Below are positions 9,406 through 19,087 of a stretch of DNA of 64,000 bases, one piece after another. The number at the start of each line of letters is the position of its first letter. The first letter of the stretch is position 1. Under the pieces are notes generated by a model, which was given only the letters and a program-made list of their open reading frames with translations, was not told the origin of the DNA and made no database searches. This DNA is from Ruegeria meonggei. GTDB lineage: Bacteria; Pseudomonadota; Alphaproteobacteria; Rhodobacterales; Rhodobacteraceae. A program made the translations under genes and the position numbers. The stretch covers positions 186,001-250,000 of the forward strand of contig NZ_FWFP01000005.1 of the NCBI RefSeq assembly GCF_900172215.1. The letters are read 5' to 3'.

Positions 9406-10758
9406 TCAATTTTCGTCCCTTATCGCATTGACAACAATATCGATCGCGCAGTCCAAATCTTCCCGCGAGATCGTTAGCGGCGGCGACAAAGTCAGTACAC
9501 ACCCCTGGCTGATCTTAAAACTCAGGCCGGCTTCCAAACAGGCATAGTAGATACGCTCTGCGCGTGCATTTCCAGGCGTCTTGTCGGCGCGGTCATCGAC
9601 GATTTCGACGCCAAACATCAGGCCGCGGCCGCGAATATCGCCTACGATCGGAATATTCTGAAGTTCGTCCCTCAGGCGGTTAATAGCGTGTTCGCCAAGT
9701 TTAGCGGCACGATCAACCAGCCCCTCATCTTCTATGATTTGTATCGTCGTCAGCGCGGCCCGTGCGGTAACCGGGTTTTTTTCGTGTGTATAGTGCCCAA
9801 TGGCAAAATCTCCACAAACATCGAGTCCAGTTCGCGCAATACAAGCGGCAATGGGAAGGATACCTCCACCAAGCGCTTTACCCAAAGTGACGATGTCAGG
9901 GATAATCTCGTCATGTTCAAAGGCAAACATTTTGCCGGTCTTACCAAGACCTGTGGGAATCTCGTCCATGATCAGAAGAGCCCCATGACGATTGCACGCG
10001 TCCCGAACCGATTTCCAGAAATCTGGCGGCGGGACATAAGGCACAGCGCGCATAGGCTCAGCAATGACCGCAGCTACATCACCTTCGCGTTCCAAAACGA
10101 ACTCGACCATTTTTGCACATGCCAATCCGCAGGTTTCCGGTCCGACGTGATTGTAGGGGCACCGGTAACATGCAAAGGGTGCGACGTGCTCGGCACCCGG
10201 CAAAAGCGGGCCGGCTATGTGGCTGCGAAATGTTGCCTCTCCTCCGACACTTGCGGCACCGAAACCAGCGCCGTGGAAAGCATCCCAGAAGCTAATTGTT
10301 TTGAACCGACCGGTTGCTGCGCGTGCGATCTTGAGAGCAACCTCATTGGCATCAGAGCCGCCAGTGGTAAATAGCATCTTCCCAAGGTCACCTGGCGTGA
10401 TTTCGGCGAGTTTTTCGGCCAGTTCTACTGCGGGGTCATTGGTAAAACGACGGGGTGAGAATGGCAGGTCATCCAGCTGCGCCTTGATCGCGGCGATCAA
10501 ACGGGGATGGCCGTAACCGATATGGTGAACTGAATTACCATGGAAATCCATGTAACGGCGGCCATCCAGGTCCTCGACCCAAATTCCCTCAGCCTTGGCA
10601 ATGGTGCTGACGCATGGCGAGGACAGTGACTGGTGGAGAAACACGTTCGCGTCACGCTTTAACAAGGGTGAAGATTTAGGCCCTATAGATTCCTTCATCC
10701 ATGCTTTTCGCGCGATGGAAGTATTGGATTCACCTTCCGTGTGGACGATTTGTGACAT
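9406..10758 (-). CDS. pbfA: (R)-1-hydroxy-2-aminoethylphosphonate ammonia-lyase, class III PLP enzyme
   Basis: A 450-residue class III aminotransferase-fold enzyme. The PLP lysine is K294 (TLGKALGGG) and the cofactor-binding Asp is D265 (LIMDEIPTG). The cysteine-rich stretch FACYRCPY...ETCGLACA near 196-214 recalls phospholyase-like members of this superfamily. PbfA removes ammonia from R-1-hydroxy-2-aminoethylphosphonate to give phosphonoacetaldehyde, which PhnY next door then oxidises. The assignment rests mainly on being the last gene of a phnW-phnA-phnY series, the recurrent setting of PbfA. Start at 10758 is backed by TTGAGGAAA. It could be an ordinary omega-transaminase, but phnW already supplies that step for AEP. 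Confidence 0.82.
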   Translation of the reverse strand: MSQIVHTEGESNTSIARKAWMKESIGPKSSPLLKRDANVFLHQSLSSPCVSTIAKAEGIWVEDLDGRRYMDFHGNSVHHIGYGHPRLIAAIKAQLDDLPFSPRRFTNDPAVELAEKLAEITPGDLGKMLFTTGGSDANEVALKIARAATGRFKTISFWDAFHGAGFGAASVGGEATFRSHIAGPLLPGAEHVAPFACYRCPYNHVGPETCGLACAKMVEFVLEREGDVAAVIAEPMRAVPYVPPPDFWKSVRDACNRHGALLIMDEIPTGLGKTGKMFAFEHDEIIPDIVTLGKALGGGILPIAACIARTGLDVCGDFAIGHYTHEKNPVTARAALTTIQIIEDEGLVDRAAKLGEHAINRLRDELQNIPIVGDIRGRGLMFGVEIVDDRADKTPGNARAERIYYACLEAGLSFKISQGCVLTLSPPLTISREDLDCAIDIVVNAIRDEN

Positions 10759-10831
10759 GCTTTTCCTCAACGCCGCTTGTGAAAAAATGCGGACCCCGCA
10801 AAGTCCGCCAGTACCAGGGAGGAACTTGTGA

Positions 10832-10858
10832 TGCCCCGGCCCGGATCGGGTCGGGGCA
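10832..10858. other. GC-rich stem-loop between phnY and pbfA
   Basis: TGCCCCGGCCCG and CGGGTCGGGGCA form a 12-bp stem with one G-T pair and a 3-base loop. On the coding (minus) strand no T-run follows, so it is not a standard terminator. It may trim or stabilise the transcript between phnY and pbfA. Confidence 0.55.
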
Positions 10859-10864
10859 CAAAAA

Positions 10865-12328
10865 CTAGCGTGGCCAGGGCAGCGAGTAGGTCTTTACGTT
10901 GGTAAAGAACTTCATGGCCTCAATGACACCTTCTTTGACCCCATTACCGCTGTCCTTGATGCCGCCGAAGGGGGACATTTCGATACGGTATCCAGGTTGT
11001 TCCCAGATGTTGCAGGTGCCCACGTTCAGACCGTTGATAAAGGAAATCGCACGGTTCAAGTCGTTGGTACAGACGCCCGAAGAAAGACCGAATTCGGTAC
11101 TATTGGAAATGCGCATCACCTCGTCGTCATCGTCCGGAACCCGAACAATGGGCACGATGGGACCAAAGGTTTCTTCCATCACCAACTCGCTGTCATGTGG
11201 AACTTTGTCGACAACAATTGGCGGTAGCAGCGCGCCCTGTCGGCCAGGATGATAGAGGATCTCGGCGCCTTCTTTTTCCGCCTGATAGACGCGGCTCTCG
11301 AACAGTTCCGCTGCCTTATCATGGATGACGCAGCCCAGTTCGGTCTCGGGGTCTTGTGGATCGCCAAATTTGATCTTCTTCGCCTTTTCGAGCACCAGCG
11401 GGACGAATTTGTCGGCGACGCTTTCTTGCACTAAAATGCGCTTGATCGCAGTGCAGCGCTGACCCGAATTTCCAGTGGCACCTGCCACGGCGATGGTCGC
11501 GGCCTTCTCCAGATCAGCGTCAGAAAGATCGTTCAAAACAATCAGGGGATCATTGCCCCCCAATTCCAGCGCTTGCCGCTTGTATACGCCCTTTTCGGCG
11601 ATCATCTTGCCGACCGGCACACCACCGGTGAAGGTGATGATGTCGATGTTATCATTGGTGATCATCTCATCGCCAATGTCATCCGGCCAGCCGGTAACCA
11701 CCTGAAACATTTCAGGCGGCAGGCCAGCATCGTAGAGGATGTCAGCTAGCGTCAGCGCCGTCAGTGGCGTCAGTTCCGTCGGCTTGCAAACCATGCAATT
11801 GTTGGTCGCAATCGACGGCGCGATCTTGTGGCTAACCATGTTAAGTGGGTGATTGAACGGTGTGATTGCCGAGATCGCATTCACTGGCTCGCGCATGGTG
11901 AATATTTTACGATCTTTGCCATTATGGGTCAGGTCGCAGGAAAAGATTTCACCATCGTCTTTCATCGCCTCGGCAGCTGCGAATTGATAGACGTCTTGCG
12001 CGCGCTTGGTTTCATAAATCGCGTGCTGGTGACAGATACCCAGTTCCAGCGTCAGCCACTTGGCCAAGTATTCACGGCGTTCACCAATCAATTCACCCGC
12101 GCGCTGCAAAATTTGGCTGCGCTCGTATCTTGTGAGCTTCGGAGTGTAATTCGCTGCAATCTCAAACGCCTTTCGCGCATGTTCGGCCTTGCCGGCGGGC
12201 ACATAGCCGACAACCTCATTCGTGTAAGGGTACAGAACCGGCACCGTTTCGTCGGTAAAGACGACCTCACCGCCGATGCGCATTCCTTCATTGCGGATTT
12301 CGATTTTCGACATGGTTTGATCTTTCAT
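10865..12328 (-). CDS. phnY: Phosphonoacetaldehyde dehydrogenase
   Basis: NAD-dependent aldehyde dehydrogenase of 487 residues that oxidises phosphonoacetaldehyde to phosphonoacetate. Catalytic Cys292 sits in [12 protein letters not shown], the general-base Glu255 in ALELGGN, and TPFNHPLN and FTGG mark the cofactor site. The QRC-T-A-I-K-R surroundings and the position between phnA and pbfA single it out from generic succinate-semialdehyde dehydrogenases. Only 3 bases separate it from phnA. The first ATG (12328) and one 15 bases later are both possible; neither has a strong ribosome site, so translation probably follows from phnA. Confidence 0.9.
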   Translation of the reverse strand: MKDQTMSKIEIRNEGMRIGGEVVFTDETVPVLYPYTNEVVGYVPAGKAEHARKAFEIAANYTPKLTRYERSQILQRAGELIGERREYLAKWLTLELGICHQHAIYETKRAQDVYQFAAAEAMKDDGEIFSCDLTHNGKDRKIFTMREPVNAISAITPFNHPLNMVSHKIAPSIATNNCMVCKPTELTPLTALTLADILYDAGLPPEMFQVVTGWPDDIGDEMITNDNIDIITFTGGVPVGKMIAEKGVYKRQALELGGNDPLIVLNDLSDADLEKAATIAVAGATGNSGQRCTAIKRILVQESVADKFVPLVLEKAKKIKFGDPQDPETELGCVIHDKAAELFESRVYQAEKEGAEILYHPGRQGALLPPIVVDKVPHDSELVMEETFGPIVPIVRVPDDDDEVMRISNSTEFGLSSGVCTNDLNRAISFINGLNVGTCNIWEQPGYRIEMSPFGGIKDSGNGVKEGVIEAMKFFTNVKTYSLPWPR

Positions 12329-12331
12329 GAC

Positions 12332-13576
12332 TTACTGGGCCGCGGCTGTGGTTGCATAGAAAAAGGCATCAAAATTGCGCAACTCAGGTGCATTTCCCAA
12401 GTCGAGTACCCGGTTAACGATGAAGGGCACTTCCTGCTCGGTCAGACCGCCGTGGCTGCGCAGCGGCTCGTTGAGTGCCGCCAGATCGTGGCGGTCCTCG
12501 GAGGTTCCGATGCAGATGTTCTCGCCCGACACCATCACAATATCACCAATGCGGTCGCCGGGCAGTTCAAAACGTTTGATCGCCTCTTCCTTGGTTAATA
12601 CATCGGTTATTCCAGGTGTGATCTTCAGTTTCGCAATGATGTCGTTGCGATCCGCACCTTCGGGTAGATAGCAGGTTGCAAACGACCCCAGTGCACCATG
12701 GTGAACAACATAGGGGTCCGTGATCGGCAGAATGACACGGGCGGCATCCTTGCCCAACCATTCATCAACCAAATCCTGCACGTAAACCACTCTGGGCGAG
12801 CCGTCGGCATGGTGCTTGGGCTTCATACCGTGGTCGGCGGTAACCACAATCGCAGCGCCCAGAGCGTCCAATTCGGTAAGATATTTGTCAAACATCTCAT
12901 AGAACGCCTTGGCCTCGGCCTGATCAGGAGCGTATTTGTGCTGCACGTAATCGGTGGTGGTCAGGTACATCACGTCTGGATTCCACTCCTTCAGCAACTT
13001 GACCCCCGCAGCAAAGACAAACTCGGACAGCTCTGCCGAGTACACCTCGGGCTGGGCCATACCCAACCATGTGCTGGCTTTTTCCTGACCGTGTTCAAGC
13101 TGAGTCGACGTGTCGGATTTTTCCGCAGAAAAGCACTTGGCCCGGTCATCGTCAAATTTTAGACCAGCCCCCAGCAACGCGCGCAGCTTGTCCTTGGCGG
13201 TGACCACCGCCACTTTGGCACCCGCGTCGTAAAATTGCTTGAATACAGTCGGTGCGCGCAGAAAGCGCACATCGTTCATCATCACTTCTTCACCACTGTC
13301 CGGGTCAATCAGATAATTGCCGCAGATGCCGTGCACAATCGGTGGGCGACCTGTCGCAATGCTGAGGTTGTTTGGGTTGGTAAACGACGGGATCACAGAA
13401 TGGGCCAACCGGTCAGTGCCGGTTTCGCGCATTCGCTTGAGCGTCGGCATCAGGCCGTCGGCAATGGCCTTGTCCAGATACTCTGGCTCACAGCCGTCAA
13501 GGCAGATGGCAATGGCGGGCACTTTGGGCACCGGATAGACGCGCTCGTTGGCTTCAACAGGGGCGTGGATGGTCAT
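12332..13576 (-). CDS. phnA: Phosphonoacetate hydrolase
   Basis: Alkaline phosphatase superfamily hydrolase of 414 residues that cleaves the C-P bond of phosphonoacetate to acetate and phosphate, with two zinc-type metal ions. Metal ligands are readable: Asp27 in CLDGCEP, nucleophile Thr66 in PSFTNPNN, TTTDYVQHKY (Asp and His), TADHG (Asp-His) and SHGG near the C-terminus. This is the phosphonate-specific PhnA, not the unrelated small E. coli protein of that name. AAGGA precedes the ATG. It lies 19 bases after phnW and 3 before phnY in one operon. Confidence 0.93.
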   Translation of the reverse strand: MTIHAPVEANERVYPVPKVPAIAICLDGCEPEYLDKAIADGLMPTLKRMRETGTDRLAHSVIPSFTNPNNLSIATGRPPIVHGICGNYLIDPDSGEEVMMNDVRFLRAPTVFKQFYDAGAKVAVVTAKDKLRALLGAGLKFDDDRAKCFSAEKSDTSTQLEHGQEKASTWLGMAQPEVYSAELSEFVFAAGVKLLKEWNPDVMYLTTTDYVQHKYAPDQAEAKAFYEMFDKYLTELDALGAAIVVTADHGMKPKHHADGSPRVVYVQDLVDEWLGKDAARVILPITDPYVVHHGALGSFATCYLPEGADRNDIIAKLKITPGITDVLTKEEAIKRFELPGDRIGDIVMVSGENICIGTSEDRHDLAALNEPLRSHGGLTEQEVPFIVNRVLDLGNAPELRNFDAFFYATTAAAQ

Positions 13577-13595
13577 TTGATTTGTTCCTTGATCC

Positions 13596-14783
13596 TTAAG
13601 CGGCCAGTTTGGCGCGTTCTTCTAATGCCTGGAGAGGTGGTGTGGCACTCGACACACCCATTTCATCCAAAGATTCCTTGGCGGCGATTACAACCTGCCG
13701 CATAACGTTGCCGTCCATCTGGCCAATACACCCGACGCGGAAACTATCGACGACGGTCAATTTGCCTGGGTAAATGATGAAGCCCTTTTCTTTCATCAGG
13801 TTGTAGAACTGATCAAAGGCGAAGTTTTCATCTGCTGGGCAGAAAAATGTAACGATAATTGGGCTTAACCAGCGGTTGTCGAGCAGAGTTTCGAAACCCA
13901 GTTCACGCATGCCAGCAACCACCACGTCCCGGTTGTTGGTGTATCGGGCCCCGCGACCAGAAACGCCCCCCTCCGCCGAATGCGCCTTGAGTGCTTCGAT
14001 GAATGCGGCAACCACGTGGGTTGGTGGCGTAAAGCGCCATTGTCCGGTTTTGACCATATGTGCCCATTGTGCGTGAACGTCCAGAGACAGCGAATGGCTG
14101 TTGCCCTTTGCACTTTCAAGTTCGTCTTTGCGAGCAATTATGAACCCAAACCCCGGAACACCTTCAATGCATTTGTTGGCGGAGGAAACCATTGCCTCAT
14201 ATCGAATTTCTGAGGGTTTCAACTCGATCGCACCAAAGGCTGACATTGAATCAACAAGTAGCTTGCGACCCGCAGCGTAAACCGCCTCTGATACTTCCTC
14301 TACCGGGTTCAGAATTCCCGAACTGGTTTCGCAGTGAATAGCAACGACATGCGTAATTGCAGGATCGTCCGCAAGAATGCTGGCAACTTCATCACCGCGT
14401 GGCGGTAGGTAGTCACCCTTGTCCAAGACAACATGCTCGCGCCCAAGATACCTCAAGGTCAATGCAGAGCGCTGCCCATAAGCACCGTTGGCCAGAACTA
14501 GCGCTTTGCCCTCAGGCGGGATGAAGGATGCGAGCATCGCCTCGACTGAAAACGATCCGCTTCCTTGCATTGGAACGCAATCAAAGTCTTCTGCACCTTC
14601 GCCTAGCAACGCCAGTAGACCAGTGCGCAACTCATGCGTCATACCGCGAAAGTCATCATCCCAGCTTCCCCAATCTCTCAACATGGCTTCTTTCACGGCG
14701 TAAGACGTTGTCAAAGGGCCAGGAGTCAACAAGTAGGGCTCACCGAGGCGCGGTTGCTCGAATTGAGGAAAAGAAGGCGTCAT
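13596..14783 (-). CDS. phnW: 2-aminoethylphosphonate--pyruvate transaminase
   Basis: Class V PLP aminotransferase of 395 residues converting AEP and pyruvate to phosphonoacetaldehyde and alanine. Start region YLLTPGPLTTS, PLP-binding AIHCETSSG, Asp-containing LLVDSMSAFG and catalytic Lys204 in SSANKCIEGVPG are all typical. Start is placed at 14783 (GGAGCC upstream); the frame continues 49 codons further but would run through the regulatory sites. First gene of the phnW-phnA-phnY-pbfA unit, divergent from the LysR gene at 14901, with a LysR-type box 79 bases upstream. The usual family length is about 370, so a short C-terminal tail is extra. Confidence 0.93.
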   Translation of the reverse strand: MTPSFPQFEQPRLGEPYLLTPGPLTTSYAVKEAMLRDWGSWDDDFRGMTHELRTGLLALLGEGAEDFDCVPMQGSGSFSVEAMLASFIPPEGKALVLANGAYGQRSALTLRYLGREHVVLDKGDYLPPRGDEVASILADDPAITHVVAIHCETSSGILNPVEEVSEAVYAAGRKLLVDSMSAFGAIELKPSEIRYEAMVSSANKCIEGVPGFGFIIARKDELESAKGNSHSLSLDVHAQWAHMVKTGQWRFTPPTHVVAAFIEALKAHSAEGGVSGRGARYTNNRDVVVAGMRELGFETLLDNRWLSPIIVTFFCPADENFAFDQFYNLMKEKGFIIYPGKLTVVDSFRVGCIGQMDGNVMRQVVIAAKESLDEMGVSSATPPLQALEERAKLAA

Positions 14784-14819
14784 AACCAGGCTCCAGATCA
14801 GCGGTTCAATGACACAATT

Positions 14820-14833
14820 GCAGTAACTACTGC
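14820..14833. promoter_or_regulatory. Inverted repeat in the phnW/LysR intergenic region
   Basis: GCAGTA-AC-TACTGC is a perfect 6-2-6 inverted repeat 37 bases before phnW. It could be a second, activation-type contact for the LysR protein or overlap the phnW promoter. Confidence 0.45.
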
Positions 14834-14861
14834 TATATGTGAAATTGCAAATATCAATCCA

Positions 14862-14883
14862 ATCATAAGCCCAGCCTATGCAA
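14862..14883. promoter_or_regulatory. LysR-type box, copy 1 (phnW/LysR intergenic)
   Basis: ATCATAAG-N5-CCTATGCAA. The inner part is a near-palindrome CATAAG-N5-CCTATG with the T-N11-A signature of LysR-type regulator sites. The same 17 specified bases at the same spacing recur at 20230-20251 in front of aepX. Distance to the phnW start is 79 bases and to the LysR start 18 bases, so one box can serve activation of phnW and autoregulation. Confidence 0.75.
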
Positions 14884-14900
14884 GCCCCCAGGAGTCCGTA

Positions 14901-15797
14901 ATGCGACATAGCCAGCTCAAAGCCTTCCACTACGTCGCCAAATATGGTGGGTTTTCCCGCGCAGCTGAGGCACTTTTTTTGACGCAGCCAGCGATCTCAG
15001 AACAGGTTCGCAAGCTCGAGCAGGATCATGATCTGTTGCTATTCAAGCGCGAGCGAAAGCGAGTGAACCTCACTGTGGAAGGCGAACAGCTATACCGGTA
15101 CACCAAACAATATTTTGAGATCGAGGATCAGATCGAGGATTATCTGTCTGAAACCAAGGCCGCGATCGACGGCGAGCTGCGCATCGTTGCGGATTCCGCG
15201 CACCACTTGACCGACTTTTTGGGGCCGTTCCGAAAAAAGTATTCGAACATCACGATTACTGTCCGGGCCGGCAACACAGAGGACATTCTTGAAGAGCTCA
15301 GAACCTACAATGCAGAAATTGGTGTTGTAGGCAGCGTGTCGCCCGGCAAGGATATGAGTGTTCTTAGCCTCGGCTCGACAGAGATTGTGGCTTTCACGTC
15401 CCGAGAACTGCTTCTTGCCTCGAAACCTACTCTGTCCCTTGCCGAGTTGGCGGACTTACCTCTCATCTTCAGGGAACAGGGATCAAAAACGCGCGAGAAA
15501 CTCGAAGACGAGGCCAATAAAAGGGGGATACTGCTGAAACCAGCAATTGTAGCGGAGGGGCGGGAAGCCGTGAGAGAGCTCGTAGCCTCAGGTGCCGGTA
15601 TCGGATTTGTGTCCCAGGCGGAATATGGTCACGACGACCGTCTCAGACAAATCAAGCTGCAAGATGTCGACCTGCAAATGGGAGAAAGCATGATTTATCT
15701 CTCTCAACGGCGTGAGGTGAAGACTATAAGAGCCTTCATGGATTTCGCCAATTCTGTTCTAGAGACAAACCAAACCTCACCGATGCCTGATCGGTAA
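14901..15797 (+). CDS. LysR-family regulator of the aminoethylphosphonate genes
   Basis: A 298-residue LysR-type regulator. The winged helix-turn-helix spans residues 1-60 (SRAAEALFLTQPAISEQVRKLE), then a linker helix and a periplasmic-binding-like effector domain (ELRIVADSAHHL onward). Start at 14901 follows AGGAGT at ideal spacing; the longer reading frame overlapping phnW is rejected. It is divergent from phnW and convergent with aepW. Its likely sites are the two identical boxes at 14862 and 20230. Regulation by substrate rather than by phosphate starvation is an inference supported by the absence of a recognisable Pho box in the two promoter regions. Confidence 0.88.
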   Translation: MRHSQLKAFHYVAKYGGFSRAAEALFLTQPAISEQVRKLEQDHDLLLFKRERKRVNLTVEGEQLYRYTKQYFEIEDQIEDYLSETKAAIDGELRIVADSAHHLTDFLGPFRKKYSNITITVRAGNTEDILEELRTYNAEIGVVGSVSPGKDMSVLSLGSTEIVAFTSRELLLASKPTLSLAELADLPLIFREQGSKTREKLEDEANKRGILLKPAIVAEGREAVRELVASGAGIGFVSQAEYGHDDRLRQIKLQDVDLQMGESMIYLSQRREVKTIRAFMDFANSVLETNQTSPMPDR

Positions 15798-15824
15798 GGG
15801 TGCTCTTGGTCGGGTTCTTAACTT

Positions 15825-17846
15825 CTAGCGATTTCGCCAAGCCTGCGTTCGTCCCAGAACTCCCTTGGAGGCAATCAGGTGGATGATCCGGGCTGCCGCG
15901 TTTGTGTAGAAGATCATCATTCCCATTGCGGCGGCTGGTGCAATATCCCCTGCGTCGTCCATGTTCAACACTGCGATAGATGCCAGCGTAGTTTTTGGCG
16001 AGTACAGGAACACAACCGCGGATACCGTCGTCATGGCGTTCACGAAAAGATAAATCGATATGTCCAGGACTGCTGGCAGGCAAACGGGCACCGTGACACG
16101 GGCAAACAGCTTCATCGTCGGTTGCTTAAGCGAGGCTGAGACCGACTCAAACTCTCTGTCCATCTGCTTTAGGGCTGTCACCGCTGTCAGGTGTGAAACG
16201 GTGTAAAAGTGCGTCACTGTGCAGATCACCAAAATTGCCATTGTTCCGTAAATCCCGTTCAACGGATTAGACGGGCTATTGAAGAAGAAGATGTAGGACA
16301 GGCCCAGCACCATACCTGGGATCGCCATAGGCAGCATCGCGAACATCTGAAAGATCGACCGACCCGTTCTGAACCCGTTCGATTTTTCAACCAGATAGGC
16401 CCCAAAGAAAACGACCGAAGTACCGATCAGGGCCGTCAAAAGTGCCAGCTTGATCGAGTTAATATAAGAGCTCCAACCGCCTCCATCCATCTTGTTGAAA
16501 TCGTAGTTCTTCAGGCTCAGGCTCAGGTCGTAGGGCCAGAATTTGATCAATGCCGCGAATTGGCACACAGCCAACAGCCCAATGATGAAAAGACCGATCA
16601 GGCAGCAATAGGCTAGAAAAATACGGTCCGCTTTACGATTTGGGGTTGGCTGGTACGGGACTGACCTAGCCGACAACAGGGCAACCTGCTTGGATTGAAC
16701 CATTCGGTCAATCACGAAGGCCAGGATCGCCGGGATCACCAGAACGACCGAGACAACTGCACCCATTTCAAAGTTCTGCTGTCCGATCACCTGTTTGTAT
16801 ATGTCTACGGCCAGAACGTTGAACTGACCGCCAATCACCTTTGGCAAACCAAAATCAGTAATCACCAGATTGAACACGACGAAGGCGGCAGAGATCAGAC
16901 CATAGCGCGCGCCGGGTATAGTGACTGTCCAAAAAGTGCGCCAAGGCGTCGAGCGCAAGCTGACCGCAGCCTCGTACAGTCGCGCATCCGAGATCGCCAG
17001 AGCGGTCGAAATAATCAGGAAGGCATGCGGGAAGGTGAAAAACACCGAGCCTATGACAATGCCAATCGGACCGTAGATACTGGCCCCGAACAACATTTCT
17101 TTCAGCATGCCCTGATTGCCGAAAAGATAGACCAGCGCAATGCCGGGCAGCAGTGAAGGCACCAGAATCGGAGCCATCGCAATCAGGCGAAACACGCCCT
17201 TGAACCGCATGCAACTGCGGTTCAGCGCATAAGCGAACCAGAACGCCAGTGTTACTGTGACAATGGTGCTAAGCACAGAAATCCAAAGCGAATTCTTGAT
17301 CGAATTGAACAGTGCCGGGGTCGAGAAATAGTTTACAAAATTGTCCAAACCTCGCGACTGAACTGGCCTCAGTTGAACGCGCCGAAACGCGTTGGAATCA
17401 AGCGTGACCCAATCTGTGCCGTCCTGGAGGGTTGACCCGACAAGAAACCGGCCGGTGTCGCTCGTATTGCGGATCTGATACATGACCGGACTGCGAAAGC
17501 TGAAATCGGGGAAAAGCTCGGTCACTGACAGGCGCCCGTCTGAACCAGTCGCCAGATCGGTGTCGGAAAAAGCGTTCGTTTGCGCATTCAGTTCGTCGGC
17601 CGGCAGGATAACCCCATCGAACTGACCCGCCTCGTCGCTGACCTGAAACTCGTATTGGGACAACTCCATCCGATAGGTGGAAAAGGATTTGGAGAGCATC
17701 GTGTACAGCGGCAGGACCAACGTCGCGACCAGATAGAGTGCGATCACGATCATGCTTCCACGCATCAGGATGTCGTCTCGGCTCAGCTTGGGCCTGATGT
17801 CAGGCCCGGCTGGTAGAGAATTCGGGTTGGTCGTAAGCTCGCTCAT
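15825..17846 (-). CDS. aepW: AEP-type ABC transporter permease (fused double permease)
   Basis: A 673-residue inner-membrane protein with two binding-protein-dependent transport domains in one chain, about 12 helices. After the first helix (residues 31-50) comes a periplasmic loop of about 120 residues (55-175) before the first transport domain. A hydrophilic linker with a charged PNRKADR stretch separates the halves; each half carries an EAA-like loop (YEAAVSLRSTPWRTFW and FESVSASLKQPTMKLF). Start overlaps the aepV stop by 4 bases. It belongs to the putative 2-aminoethylphosphonate permease group (PhnU2/AepW) by architecture and partners. A ferric/spermidine-type permease fusion would look similar; context decides. 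Confidence 0.83.
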   Translation of the reverse strand: MSELTTNPNSLPAGPDIRPKLSRDDILMRGSMIVIALYLVATLVLPLYTMLSKSFSTYRMELSQYEFQVSDEAGQFDGVILPADELNAQTNAFSDTDLATGSDGRLSVTELFPDFSFRSPVMYQIRNTSDTGRFLVGSTLQDGTDWVTLDSNAFRRVQLRPVQSRGLDNFVNYFSTPALFNSIKNSLWISVLSTIVTVTLAFWFAYALNRSCMRFKGVFRLIAMAPILVPSLLPGIALVYLFGNQGMLKEMLFGASIYGPIGIVIGSVFFTFPHAFLIISTALAISDARLYEAAVSLRSTPWRTFWTVTIPGARYGLISAAFVVFNLVITDFGLPKVIGGQFNVLAVDIYKQVIGQQNFEMGAVVSVVLVIPAILAFVIDRMVQSKQVALLSARSVPYQPTPNRKADRIFLAYCCLIGLFIIGLLAVCQFAALIKFWPYDLSLSLKNYDFNKMDGGGWSSYINSIKLALLTALIGTSVVFFGAYLVEKSNGFRTGRSIFQMFAMLPMAIPGMVLGLSYIFFFNSPSNPLNGIYGTMAILVICTVTHFYTVSHLTAVTALKQMDREFESVSASLKQPTMKLFARVTVPVCLPAVLDISIYLFVNAMTTVSAVVFLYSPKTTLASIAVLNMDDAGDIAPAAAMGMMIFYTNAAARIIHLIASKGVLGRTQAWRNR

Positions 17847-18973
17847 GCTGCTGCTTCCGGAACATCAAAGGCCATCAGTCGGTTTTCGGGCAACTCAATC
17901 ACCAAGGTCCGGCCCTGTTCCAGTTCAAGTCGGCGCACAGCATTGATCGAAAAGTCCGCGATCAGTTCTGAAGATCCAAATCGCTCGTTGCTTAAACGGC
18001 ACCGCCAGAACGAACCCAGGAACTCCATTTCATCGAGTGTGACTTCGATACAATTCCGATTCCCTCCGCTGTCGAGATACCCCAATTCGTGTGGAATGAT
18101 ATCTTCCGGTCGGATTGCAGCTATTGCCGGCATTCCGTCGTTGAACGAGTGGCTGATACAAGCAAAGGTCTTTTCGCCCACACTCAATCGACCACCTTTG
18201 GTGACCTGCGAATGAATCTGGTTCATTTCCCCGATAAAGTCCGCAACAAACAGATTGGCTGGCTCTCGGTAGATTTCCGTGGGTGATCCCACTTGTTCAA
18301 TGACCCCATGGTTCATGACCACGATCCGGTCGGCCATCGCCAGAGCTTCTTCCTGATCGTGCGTAACCATAACGGTCGTCACACCCAGTTTGCGTTGCAG
18401 CTCCTTGATTTCGTGACGCAGATGGACGCGCACCTTTGCATCCAATGCAGAAAGTGGCTCGTCCAATAACAACAGGCCGGGATTAGTCGCAATGGCACGG
18501 GCTAAAGCAATCCTCTGCTGCTGACCGCCCGACAATTGTGCAGGATATTTTTTGCCTTGATCGGGCAGACCAACCAAATTGAGCAATTCGCTGACACGGA
18601 CGGCAATATCCGATTTGCTCCGCCCGGAATTTTCCAAACCAAAAGCGATGTTCTTCTCGATCGTCAGATTTGGAAACAGCGCGTAGGATTGAAAAACGAT
18701 CCCGAAGTCGCGTTCGGATGGCGGCAGGTTGGACACATCCTTGCTATCCTGCATAACAGTACCCTTGGTTTGCAGGTCCAATCCGGCAATTGCCCTGAGC
18801 AAGGTTGTCTTGCCGCAACCGGATGGTCCCAAGAAGCAAACAAATTCGCCCTCATTGATTTCCAGCGTTATGTCCTTGAGGGCAAGAAAGCTGCCAAAGG
18901 CCTTCCATAAATTCTGGATGCTTAGATACAGTTCACCTGCTGGGGGTTTCTGAAGCACGGGAGCGGTCCTCAC
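17843..18973 (-). CDS. aepV: AEP-type ABC transporter ATP-binding protein
   Basis: A 376-residue ATPase of the FbpC/PotA type powering AEP import. Walker A GPSGCGKTTLL, the Q-loop in IVFQSYALF, signature LSGGQQQRIALARAI, Walker B LLLLDEPLSALD and VTHDQEEAL are present, followed by a TOBE-like C-terminal domain from about residue 270. The start is GTG at 18973, preceded by GAGGTG at 5 bases; the nearby ATG leads at once to a stop. Two stem-loops lie between this gene and aepX. Confidence 0.85.
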   Translation of the reverse strand: MRTAPVLQKPPAGELYLSIQNLWKAFGSFLALKDITLEINEGEFVCFLGPSGCGKTTLLRAIAGLDLQTKGTVMQDSKDVSNLPPSERDFGIVFQSYALFPNLTIEKNIAFGLENSGRSKSDIAVRVSELLNLVGLPDQGKKYPAQLSGGQQQRIALARAIATNPGLLLLDEPLSALDAKVRVHLRHEIKELQRKLGVTTVMVTHDQEEALAMADRIVVMNHGVIEQVGSPTEIYREPANLFVADFIGEMNQIHSQVTKGGRLSVGEKTFACISHSFNDGMPAIAAIRPEDIIPHELGYLDSGGNRNCIEVTLDEMEFLGSFWRCRLSNERFGSSELIADFSINAVRRLELEQGRTLVIELPENRLMAFDVPEAAA

Positions 18974-18986
18974 ATCTGCACCTCAA

Positions 18987-19006
18987 AACGGCCTATTTTG
19001 GCCGTT
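18987..19006. other. Small stem-loop just upstream of aepV
   Basis: AACGGCC and GGCCGTT form a perfect 7-bp stem around a 6-base AT-rich loop, ending a few bases before the ribosome site of aepV. It may tune aepV translation. Confidence 0.4.
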
Positions 19007-19051
19007 GAATCCGGGCGCGTTGGTCGCGTTGTTTGGGAAAAAGAGTGGTGT

Positions 19052-19079
19052 GCAGAAGAGGCGCGTTCGCCTCTTCTGC
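19052..19079 (-). terminator. Stem-loop after aepX, likely attenuator or RNA-stabilising element
   Basis: GCAGAAGAGGCG and CGCCTCTTCTGC form a perfect 12-bp stem with a 4-base loop, 8 bases after the aepX stop. On the minus strand a T-rich stretch begins about 9 bases later. It probably raises the binding-protein message relative to aepV-aepW, as is common in ABC importer operons. Confidence 0.7.
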
Positions 19080-19087
19080 CAGTTGGA

